Assembly: GCF_001298445.1 (NCBI RefSeq)
Contig: NZ_CP012036.1
Location: 4,025,860 to 4,089,859 of the forward strand
DNA: 64,000 bases
Direction: 5' to 3'
From: Nostoc piscinale CENA21
GTDB taxonomy: Bacteria; Cyanobacteriota; Cyanobacteriia; Cyanobacteriales; Nostocaceae
Within the stretch, counting starts at the first letter, position 1, and every line of letters starts with the position of its first letter. The notes below the pieces were generated by a model. It did not search any database. It was not told the DNA's origin and was given only the letters and a program-made list of their open reading frames with translations. The translations under genes were made by a program, and so were the position numbers. Below, piece by piece: positions 55,042 through 63,159 of this stretch.

Positions 55042-57284
55042 GTGAAAGGACAGCAATTATTTCATAACAGACAGCAATTATTTCATACTTTCTTACCTGG
55101 GGTAACAATGGCGGTATTAACAGCCCAACCCGCCTTGGCTAACACAGTAAAAGTAAGTAACGTACAACAAAAATCTGCCCCTAGTGTTGTGACTTTAACT
55201 GAAAGTCATAACTTAGTAGCAGACAACACGCAACTGCCTAAAACTGCAAATCAGATGTTTCCAGATGCAGGCTCGAATTCTGAGCCTACTGCCTTGAATG
55301 TGCCTACTTTAAATAGTCAAAGTCACCCAGGCACATTGACAGAAAATACTGGTATAACACTGGCACAAATACCTCAGAAACATCCAGTTGGTTTTGCCAA
55401 TTCGACACCGGCTTTAAATTTTTCTCAAAAGTCAGAGCCGCGTAATTCACGCAGAATTCAAAAACAAAAAAAAATCAGCAACTGCGGCTAGAGAGACATT
55501 TAATAATACATCTGTCAATTCTGCTACTTCCCCAGTTTCTGCTATTCAAAAAAAAACCTGTTTTCTTATCTTCGATTCAACAGTCAGCAGCATCACAGCC
55601 AAATTTAAAAACGCAGTTGCCCATAGCCCAACCAACGGTATTTAAGGGTGCAGGGGCGGCACAATTGTTAGCAGCACGCAGTTGCTCACAAGAAATCGGG
55701 ATATCGACGGCACTATCTTTGTACTCCAGAGGTTGTGAGCAGCAAAAATTAACTGGAGAGCTAACGGCACAAACCAATACAGTCACACCAGAACCTGCGG
55801 AAGTAGCGCCAGATTCTCCGACTGTGCCTAGTAATAGTGATTCTGGTTCTACGCCAGTGGAGACAGTACCAACAGCTAGTCCAACTCCAGTCGTAGAACC
55901 TGCCAATGCTCCCGTACCGAGCAGTACTAGTCCGGCTACTACTGATGCTGTCCAAGTTCCAGAAAACTTGATTCCGACGGCGAATCCGTTGCAATTTCCT
56001 ACCAAAGCCGAGGAAGTTACTGTTCAAGGTAATCAACCAATTACTTTAGAACAAGCTTTGGAGGTAGCGCGACGGAATAATCGAGAACTACAGATATCGG
56101 TATTACAGCTAGAACGCAGTCGAGCGGCTTTACGGGAAGCCCAAGCCGCTTTGTATCCGACTTTGGATTTGAATGCGGATATTACTCGCAGTCAGTCGGC
56201 TTCTAGTCAGCTACAAGATACGTTAAACGGGCGAGCTGGGTTAAGTTCCAACAGTGATGAACCTAGCACTGGGTTCAATGGTCAGGCGCAGTTGACGTAT
56301 AACATTTACACTTCGGGAAGACGGCAAGCTGCGATTAAAGAAGCTGAGGAACAGGTACGTTTCAATGAATTGGATGTGGAACGCCAATCTGAGGAAATTC
56401 GCCTGAATGTAAGTACGCAATATTACGACTTGCAAGAAGCTGATGAGCAAGTACGGATTAACCAATCAGCTGTAGAAAATGCCCAAGCGAGTTTGCGTGA
56501 CGCGGAAGCCTTAGAACGTGCGGGAGTTGGTACTCGCTTTGATGTTTTGCGATCGCAAGTTAACTTAGCTAATGCTCAACAAGACTTAACTAATGCAATT
56601 TCCAATCAGCTAATAGCCAGACGACAGTTAGTCACTACCCTGAGTTTGCCACAAGATATTACTATTAGTGCAGCAGATACAGTGCAGTTAGCTGGTTTGT
56701 GGAATCGGTCATTAGAAGAAAGTATTGTTTTGGCGTTTCAAAATCGTCCAGAACTACAACAGCAGTTGGCACAACGGAACATTAGCGAACAACAGCGCCG
56801 ACAAGCTTTAGCAGCTAATTTACCACAATTGAGTTTTATTGCTAACTACAACTTGTTGGATCAGTTTGATGATAGCGTCAGCATTACTGACGGTTATTCT
56901 GTTGGGGTGAGAGCAAGTTGGAATTTGTTTGATGGTGGTGCAGCACGGGCTAGAGCATCTCAGGCCAGAGCAAATAAAGCGATCGCAGAAACCAATTTTG
57001 CCGAGCAACGTAACCAAATCCGCTTCCAAGTAGAACAGGCTTTTTCTACCCAACGGTCTAATCTAGACAACGTGCAAACTGCTAACACAGCCTTAGAACA
57101 AGCCAGAGAAGCTCTACGTCTGGCGCGGTTACGCTTCCAAGCTGGGGTGGGTACGCAAACTGATGTGATTAACTCCGAAACTGACTTAACAAGAGCAGAA
57201 GGTAATCGAGTCACCGCTATCTTAAATTACAACCGGGCTTTAGCTCGATTACAGCGTGCAGTTACTATTAGGTCATTTCGTTAA
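55042..57284 (+). pseudogene. TolC family outer-membrane protein, doubly frameshifted
   Basis: The GTG at 55042 opens a signal peptide (LPGVTMAVLTAQPALANTV) and a polar linker that loses frame at a nine-A run (55466-55474) and again at a second (55548-55556). Removing one base from each joins the linker (IQKKPVFLSSIQQSAASQ) to the main frame and to 57284, giving about 746 residues. The main part has a long Pro/Ser/Thr-rich region and then the TolC fold: NQPITLEQALEVARRNNREL, AQLTYNIYTSGRRQAAIKEA, YSVGVRASWNLFDGGAARAR and GVGTQTDVINSETDLTRAEG. TolC-type proteins are outer-membrane export channels. A 21-base tandem duplication lies near the start (QQLFHNR QQLFHTF). Confidence 0.85.
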
Positions 57285-57637
57285 TTAGTCAATGGTCATT
57301 ATTCAGAAGGCAGGAGGCAGGAGGGAATCTCCAGAAATAAATTGAGGTTATTAACCCTTCTCATTCTCCTGTCGGAGACGCTGCGCGAACTACTGCGCTC
57401 AGGGTTCACCTAGACGCGATATTTCTTGTGCTTCGCATCGCAAAATGTACAGCAGGTTGTAACTAAATGAGGTATGCAATCGGAGAATTAAATATAGAAA
57501 TTCTTCTTCTGCCTCCTGCCCCCTGCCTCCTGCCTTTTTTGGTCAATGGTCAATAGTTCTGGCTGAGAGTTGAAATTTTTAACTCTGGACTATTGACTCT
57601 AGACTATTGACTATGGACTATTGACTACAGACTACCC
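57285..57637. repeat. 353-bp intergenic region with several short tandem repeats
   Basis: It contains GCAGGAG heptamers (about 57305-57325), their complement CTCCTGC (57505-57540), an ACTATTGACTATGGACTATT-type run (about 57580-57632), and a fragment of the GC-rich dispersed repeat (GGAGACGCTGCGCGAAC at about 57377). No gene-like frame. Confidence 0.6.
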
Positions 57638-58036
57638 ATGACTCAAGTTACATCTCAAGAAATTGCCTTATTTCGTTCTCAGTTAGCAGATGATCCCATA
57701 GCTATGGAAACACTGGATTTGATTGAAGACTGTGAAGGAGACTTAGAAGATGCAGCCATGACACTCGCTATCAAAGCTGGGCAAGAACCAGAACAAGCAA
57801 ATTCTGAATGGTTAGATGCTTTGGCGAAAAAGTGGCGGGCAGTAATTTGTGAATCAGAATTTAGAGAAGAATTGTTAAATAGCTCGATTTTAGAGATGAT
57901 GGCACATCTCAAAACAATGCCCACTTTTCCTAAAATTTTGGCGACACCAGTTTTAATTTACGTCCTCAAGCAAGGTGTGAACAATTTTTGTGAACCATTG
58001 GATGGGATTAAGTTGGAAGTGGGGAGTGGGGAGTAG
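57638..58036 (+). CDS. Conserved hypothetical protein, 132 residues
   Basis: The product is helical and soluble: VTSQEIALFRSQLADDPIAM, LIEDCEGDLEDAAMTLAIKA, EFREELLNSSILEMMAHLK. A hydrophobic helix TFPKILATPVLIYVLKQGVN follows near the C-terminus. I recall similar uncharacterised cyanobacterial proteins but no name. The last few codons (EVGSGE) come from a repeat-like stretch. Start ATG at 57638. Confidence 0.7.
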   Translation: MTQVTSQEIALFRSQLADDPIAMETLDLIEDCEGDLEDAAMTLAIKAGQEPEQANSEWLDALAKKWRAVICESEFREELLNSSILEMMAHLKTMPTFPKILATPVLIYVLKQGVNNFCEPLDGIKLEVGSGE

Positions 58037-58039
58037 AAA

Positions 58040-58107
58040 GACAAGGGGGACAAGGGAGACAAGGGAGACAAGGGAGGATAATAAATCAGCACTCAGCACT
58101 CAGCACT
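58040..58107. repeat. GACAAGGGA nonamer and CAGCACT heptamer tandem repeats
   Basis: Four near-identical nine-base units (GACAAGGGG/GACAAGGGA) at 58040-58077 are followed by three CAGCACT units at about 58087-58107. Both lie between two hypothetical genes. Confidence 0.7.
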
Positions 58108-58167
58108 TTTTTACTGATACCCTGTTAATTAAGGCGAACTTGTTTCAGAAAAACTGTTGTTAGATCA

Positions 58168-58665
58168 ATGAATTACCTTGTTGCTGTATTACCAGACCGT
58201 ATCCAAGCTGAAGCTGCTTATCTAGCACTAGAAAAAGACAGCATCAATAGCACAATCTTAGGTAAGGGATATAAAACTGCTGACGAGTTTGGTTTGATTG
58301 ATCCCAAAGAACAAGCTAAAAAACAAGCAAAACTAATGACATTTTGGTTAGTACCGTTTGGCTTTTTTGCGGGTTTTACCTTCAGTTTCATCACTGGGTT
58401 AAATACCTTTGCTTGGGCTGGTGAAATTGGTAATCACATTATTGGGGGATTACTGGGGGCTGGTAGTGGTGCTATGGGTGCTGTGTTTGTTGGTGGTGGA
58501 GTCGGGCTAATTACAGGTAGTGGAGATGCGCTACCCTATCGCAACCGCTTGGATGCTGGTAAGTATTTGATCGTGGTTCAGGGTTCGGAAACTCTGACTC
58601 GTCAAGCCACCAGAATACTACGTCAGTTTGAGCCAGAAAATATTCAAGGCTATGCTGACACATGA
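58168..58665 (+). CDS. Conserved membrane protein, 165 residues
   Basis: An N-terminal soluble part (MNYLVAVLPDRIQAEAAYLA, a ferredoxin-like or general stress GS17M-like start) is followed by two membrane helices (TFWLVPFGFFAGFTFSFITG, IGGLLGAGSGAMGAVFVGGG) and a soluble C-terminus (AGKYLIVVQGSETLTRQATR). The arrangement is that of conserved cyanobacterial membrane proteins of unknown function. ATG at 58168. Confidence 0.72.
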   Translation: MNYLVAVLPDRIQAEAAYLALEKDSINSTILGKGYKTADEFGLIDPKEQAKKQAKLMTFWLVPFGFFAGFTFSFITGLNTFAWAGEIGNHIIGGLLGAGSGAMGAVFVGGGVGLITGSGDALPYRNRLDAGKYLIVVQGSETLTRQATRILRQFEPENIQGYADT

Positions 58666-58759
58666 AGTGTGAAGTATGAAGTGGGAAGTGGGAAATTTAT
58701 CTTTTAACTTCCTGTCTTCAAACTAAAGACAATTGACCAATGATTATTGACTTTTAATA

Positions 58760-59539
58760 ATGTTGCCACGAGAAGAACTTTTAAAGGGTGTAGAAAATCG
58801 AGATACTGTTGCGCGTGTGATTGATCAGGCGGAACAAGCGATCAAAACTTGGGAAGTGGTTTTGACGGATTTTTTGTCTCCACCAGAATTAGCAGAAATT
58901 CAACGGGTTTTTAATCGATTAACTGAAGTGCAATTATTAACTTGGGGCGGATATCCCCAAGCTGAACGCCAACGAATGGCGATCGCTCGTGGAGAACTCC
59001 CCTTAGATCAATCACAAGTGGCTATTGTAGCTTTAGAAATTGCGGGGAATTTTTTATTTGATACTGCTAATCACCGTGATTTTTTAGGTGCAATGTTGGG
59101 AACTGGAATTGTCCGGGAGAAGACAGGAGACATTATTGTTTTGGGAGAGCGAGGGGCGCAAGTAATTGTTGTGCCGGAAATGGCAGAATTTTTAGAGATG
59201 AATCTGCAACAAGTACGCTCAGTTCCCGTGAAAACTCAACGAATTGATATTAGTGAGTTAAAAATTCGGGAACCTAAGAAAAAAGAATTAACCACTGTAG
59301 AGGCCTCTTTAAGATTAGATGCGATCGCCAGTGCTGGTTTTGGGATGTCTCGCAGCAAAATGGTAGATTTAATCGATGGTGGCGATGTGCGCGTTAACTG
59401 GAAAGAAATTACCCAAGCTAGTTTTCAAGTCAAATCTGGCGATTTAGTTGCCATTCGCGGTAAAGGGCGTTTAGAAGTGGGTGAAGTGGCGATTACTAAA
59501 AAAGACCGTTACCGTGTCCAACTAACGCGATATATGTAA
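58760..59539 (+). CDS. Photosystem II S4-domain protein (YlmH-like RNA-binding)
   Basis: The 259-residue protein has an N-terminal YlmH-type domain (LLTWGGYPQAERQRMAIARG, NHRDFLGAMLGTGIVREKTG, DIIVLGERGAQVIVVPEMAE). A C-terminal S4 RNA-binding domain follows (LRLDAIASAGFGMSRSKMVD, LIDGGDVRVNWKEI). NCBI-style annotation calls this cyanobacterial family the photosystem II S4 domain protein; the YlmH family has been linked to ribosome rescue. The role here is inferred. Confidence 0.88.
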   Translation: MLPREELLKGVENRDTVARVIDQAEQAIKTWEVVLTDFLSPPELAEIQRVFNRLTEVQLLTWGGYPQAERQRMAIARGELPLDQSQVAIVALEIAGNFLFDTANHRDFLGAMLGTGIVREKTGDIIVLGERGAQVIVVPEMAEFLEMNLQQVRSVPVKTQRIDISELKIREPKKKELTTVEASLRLDAIASAGFGMSRSKMVDLIDGGDVRVNWKEITQASFQVKSGDLVAIRGKGRLEVGEVAITKKDRYRVQLTRYM

Positions 59540-59575
59540 ACAAGACTGAATAGAGTAACTTTTGCTGGTGTTGAT

Positions 59576-59890
59576 TTAAAGATGGGTTTCAGCTTGAACG
59601 AAATCAATGTACTCCCGCAAAGAAGCTTCATTATCAACATCAAGCACTAAAAACTCAGGCAATTCATAAGGGTGAAGTTCAAGGATGCGGTTTTTTAAAC
59701 GCGCTACTCCTGCCGTAGAAACCTTCATCATCAATGTCACTTCGGAGTCAAATTGCAGTTCTCCTTGCCAAAAATAGAAACTCTTAATCGGATATAAGTT
59801 AACACAGGCTACAAGATGCTCTTCTACAAGTAACCGAGCAATCCGTTCTCCGTCTTCTGGAGGCAAGTTCGTGAGCGCAATCTTCATCAT
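59576..59890 (-). CDS. cutA: Divalent-cation tolerance protein CutA
   Basis: The 104-residue protein is CutA1: MKIALTNLPPEDGERIARLL, then VACVNLYPIKSFYFWQGELQ, then EVTLMMKVSTAGVARLKNRI and HPYELPEFLVLDVDNEASLR. It forms a ferredoxin-like trimer and is linked to copper and divalent-metal tolerance in E. coli; the cyanobacterial role is unclear. Start at one of two adjacent ATGs. Convergent with the S4 gene. Confidence 0.95.
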   Translation of the reverse strand: MMKIALTNLPPEDGERIARLLVEEHLVACVNLYPIKSFYFWQGELQFDSEVTLMMKVSTAGVARLKNRILELHPYELPEFLVLDVDNEASLREYIDFVQAETHL

Positions 59891-60001
59891 AATTGTTCTT
59901 AGCCATCAATGCAAAACAGCTATAATTCTTAATTCTGAATCAAGAATTATAGCTGTTTGAAATAGTAATTTTTAATTTAACAGCATAATAGTATGCCTAA
60001 A

Positions 60002-60604
60002 CTAATTTGCCACTTCAGCTAATTCAATAATCCGCCCTTCATAGTCTTTAATTAAGAAATTTAAAGGCTTTTGGTTGCGAATTTTGAATTTTAAACCACG
60101 GGTTTCTACCCTTAATAAAATCATTTCCAAGCAGTCACGGTCAAAACAAACGTGACGCTGTTGATTTTTGCTGCCTAAACTTGCTCCGGTAATGACGTGT
60201 AGCTGGGTATTCTTTTTTAGTTGATACCAGAGTCCTTCGTTGGCATTATTCATTGTTTTGCCCGACCAACTGGGACTGGCGGACATATACAAAGGATCTA
60301 TCGCAGTTGTGCCGATGGTTTGTTCATAGTTGTAATAGTAGTGCAGAGGCACTTCTGCGGCTGGTAAATCGAGTAGCCCTTCGTACAACTGTCGAGCAAT
60401 TTCCAAATCTGACACCATCACAGTGTGAACTTTGGGCGCACTGCTGAGAAACATCCACATAGCACCAGCATAAGCCGCCAGCAGCATTACCATAATGCCT
60501 TGAGTCGAAAATAGACTATCTAAAGGCAGGGATGGTAAAAATGAGCCGAAAGTCAACGGAGCAAGTAAAAACTGCATTACATTAGCTGCTATAACCATGA
60601 ACAA
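60002..60604 (-). CDS. Membrane-anchored glyoxalase/VOC-like protein
   Basis: The 200-residue protein has two N-terminal hydrophobic segments (FMVIAANVMQFLLAPLTFG, GIMVMLLAAYAGAMWMFLSS). A soluble domain with the vicinal-oxygen-chelate pattern follows: PKVHTVMVSDLEIARQLYEG, RHVCFDRDCLEMILLRVETR, NFLIKDYEGRIIELAEVAN. The metal ligands are not complete enough to claim an active lyase. Conserved cyanobacterial family of unknown function. Confidence 0.75.
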   Translation of the reverse strand: MFMVIAANVMQFLLAPLTFGSFLPSLPLDSLFSTQGIMVMLLAAYAGAMWMFLSSAPKVHTVMVSDLEIARQLYEGLLDLPAAEVPLHYYYNYEQTIGTTAIDPLYMSASPSWSGKTMNNANEGLWYQLKKNTQLHVITGASLGSKNQQRHVCFDRDCLEMILLRVETRGLKFKIRNQKPLNFLIKDYEGRIIELAEVAN

Positions 60605-60796
60605 ATTGAAGATTGTATAAGGGAGCCGCTTTTATTTTTATTGATAAAGACTAAGATTAAGTCCTTGTCTTTAGTGTATCAATACTAAAGTGGTCTGATC
60701 TGGGATAGCAAAAAGACCTAAACCCAAATTTTACGGTTTGCACTCTGGGGCTATTGTTATAAACATTAATCTTAACAACTCTTAGCGAAAAGGCTT

Positions 60797-61435
60797 ATGC
60801 AAATTCCTCATTTTCCCGAAACAAATCACCCGCTAGTTAAGTCGCTGTTTCATCACAATGACCAGGAACTGCTGAGTCTATTTCAACGATATCCAGAGGC
60901 TGGCAAGTATTTCACGGTGATTTTTTGTCGTTATAGCCCGATTGTTTATACCTTAATTCAACATTCGGCTCGATCGCCTGTCCAGGCAGATTACCTATTT
61001 GCCCTGACTTGGCGACATATCTATTACGAACTGGGCGGACTGGATTTAGAAAACCCCCAACCAGGACAAGAAGGCTTAACTTTACAAAATTGGCTAATTA
61101 ACATCACAGCTTTTTGTATTAACGAGATTGAACTCCCGCCCACGGAAGCAATTCATTATTCGCTGCAAGCCACTTCGCCGCCTTTATGGTGTTACGTAGA
61201 AAAAGCTTTAGACCAATTACCACCGATATTACGTTTGATGGTGTTGATGGCACAAACTTTCCATTGGAGTGAAACCCGAATTGCAGCTTATTTGCAAGCG
61301 GAAGGCGAAAGAATTGCTCCTGCCGAAGTAGCCAATTTTCTCCAGGAAGGCTATCGTATGCTAGAGGCTAAATTACCTGCTGACATCCGCTCTATCTACT
61401 TGGGAGAAGATTTAGTTCCGTCATCAACTACGTAA
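60797..61435 (+). CDS. Sigma-70-like factor or related regulator
   Basis: The 212-residue protein has an arrangement like a short sigma factor. An N-terminal helical part (DQELLSLFQRYPEAGKYFTV, ADYLFALTWRHIYYELGGLD) resembles region 2. A C-terminal part (LPPILRLMVLMAQTFHWSET, RIAAYLQAEGERIAPAEVAN, FLQEGYRMLEAKLPADIR) resembles region 4 with its helix-turn-helix. Similarity is weak, so DNA-binding is inferred. It lies 90 bases upstream of the TPR gene, perhaps cotranscribed. Confidence 0.55.
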   Translation: MQIPHFPETNHPLVKSLFHHNDQELLSLFQRYPEAGKYFTVIFCRYSPIVYTLIQHSARSPVQADYLFALTWRHIYYELGGLDLENPQPGQEGLTLQNWLINITAFCINEIELPPTEAIHYSLQATSPPLWCYVEKALDQLPPILRLMVLMAQTFHWSETRIAAYLQAEGERIAPAEVANFLQEGYRMLEAKLPADIRSIYLGEDLVPSSTT

Positions 61436-61525
61436 TATTGCTGCTGTTGTTGGTAATTATGCCGCAAGAAATAAAACTTTTACTGAAACTTTATACTTTA
61501 AGCCGAATTTTCACAGGTAAGTTTT

Positions 61526-62648
61526 ATGCAGCAACGGCATTTATTCCCATCCACTCACACCTTAAATTCTAGAAGCTACGGATTTTGGCTGCTGAAGGGT
61601 ATCACTATCGGACGACGGGGTGATCATTTCCCATTTTTTAGTTTTTTCTTTTTACTGTTGACTTTTTTTATTAACTCCAATTGCGGCCAATGCGAGTGAT
61701 ATTACTCAACAACTTCATCGTCCTGTAAGCAGTTCTAGTTGGCAATCTGCCAGAGATGAAGCTGATAGTTTGTTGCGGATTGGTGAACAGCAGTATCGCT
61801 CAGGTAATGGAGCGAAAACTATCGACTCTTGCTTACAAGCTTTAGAGATTTATCATTCAATTGGTGATGTCAGAGCTACCGGGTTAACTTATGAATTACT
61901 AGCTAAAGCTTATATTCAACAAGAGCGTTACAAAGAAGGGGAAGACGCTTTACGCCGACGATTAGCGATCGCACGGGATAGCAAAGATTTTCAAGCCCAA
62001 ATTTTCGCCTTAAATAATATCGCCGCAATTCTTCTGCAAAAAGATGAAACTGTCGCCGCCGGAAAGGCTGTCCAAGAAGCATTAACTATTGCTCAAGGTG
62101 TAAACAATATCGAAGGACAAGGACTTTCTTTGAGCAATTTAGGTTTAGTGACTGCAAGACTGGGTGATTATAATAAAGCGATTAAACTTTATGAAACTGC
62201 TATAAGTTATCGCCGTCAGAAAAATGATCCGATTGGCGAAGCTAACACTCTCAATAATTTAGGTGATGCTTATCTGGCTGCGGGGAATTATCCAGATACC
62301 ATCGGCGCTTATGGGTTAGCGATGCGGTTGGCGAGACTGAATGGCGATCGCACTATTCAATTACGCGCCATTGATGGTTTAGTAAAAGCGCATACTTCTG
62401 TCGGACGCAATGAACGCGCTTTTGAATTACTCCAAGAACGTTTAGTTATTGCTCAAGAATTACAAAATCTCCCAGAACAGTTAAAATCATTTGAATCTTA
62501 TGCAGCATTCTATGAGCATTTAGGTAATTATGCTACAGCTAAGAATTTTTACGAAAGAGCAATTGCGATCGCCAATACTCTAGAAGACACGAAACGCGAA
62601 CTGGTGTTGAAAGATAGATTAACAAAGTTGCAGAAAAAGCGAAATTAA
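61526..62648 (+). pseudogene. Exported TPR-repeat protein, frameshifted
   Basis: The ATG at 61526 opens a basic start and signal sequence (KGITIGRRGDHFPFFSFFF). The frame is lost at a seven-T run (61663-61669). Dropping one T restores LLLTFLLTPIAANASDITQQ, which completes a signal peptide with an ANA-S cleavage site, and joins the main frame. The mature protein of about 330 residues holds six or so TPR units (TYELLAKAYIQQERYKEGED, SLSNLGLVTARLGDYNKAIK, TLNNLGDAYLAAGNYPDTIG, SYAAFYEHLGNYATAKNFYE). The intact frame alone starts at a TTG (61770) and would lack export. Confidence 0.8.
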
Positions 62649-62702
62649 TGTTTACGGTATTGGTTCTCACCAACCATTGATCAAAATAGGTGCTGAAAGA
62701 CG

Positions 62703-62735
62703 AGATCCCCGACTTCTTGCAGAAGTCGGGGATCT
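62703..62735. terminator. Hairpin terminator, copy of a dispersed palindrome
   Basis: AGATCCCCGACTTCT and AGAAGTCGGGGATCT form a perfect 15-bp stem with a three-base loop, followed by ATTTTTATTT. It lies 55 bases past the TPR stop. Confidence 0.75.
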
Positions 62736-62953
62736 ATTTTTATTTGAGAAAAAATATATAGCAGTTATAGAATCAGTGAAGTACAGGAAAAAATAATTAA
62801 CCGCAGATGCACGCGGATGGAATTTGTGTGATTGCCCTACATTGACTGCTACTATGTGATATAAAAAAGGAAATATAAATTAATCTAAAAAATCTCAATT
62901 ACAGTCGGATTATTCAGTAATTTTTTATTGTATAAATACCTAAATTAACACGA

Positions 62954-63077
62954 TGTGCAACTTATTTTTGAAACCCCTCTCCAAACCTCTCCCCGACGCG
63001 GAGAGAGGCTTTGAGTCTTGCTCCCCTTCCCTCGTAGGGAAGGGGGTTGGGGGTTAGGTTTAAGAGAAAGTTGCACA
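62954..63077. mobile_element. MITE-like element with 10-bp terminal inverted repeats
   Basis: TGTGCAACTT (62954-62963) and its inverse AAGTTGCACA (63068-63077) bound 124 bases with no coding capacity. The inside has CCCCTCTCCAAACCTCTCCC and a hairpin (CTTCCCTCGTAGGGAAG). Size, inverted ends and lack of a gene fit a non-autonomous miniature inverted-repeat element. No target-site duplication is clear. Confidence 0.6.
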
Positions 63078-63159
63078 CGACATAAATTAATCAAAATAAA
63101 TATATTTATTGAGCAGGTTGCACTCTCCCTGATTGTTCCCAGAGTAAATAAAATTAATT

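Larger units (their letters stand above)
62649..63159. other. 511-bp intergenic region
   Basis: It contains the palindromic hairpin (62703-62735) and the MITE-like element (62954-63077). A short open frame over the MITE (63018-63203) looks like a by-product of the repeat and of the following gene in another frame. Confidence 0.6.
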
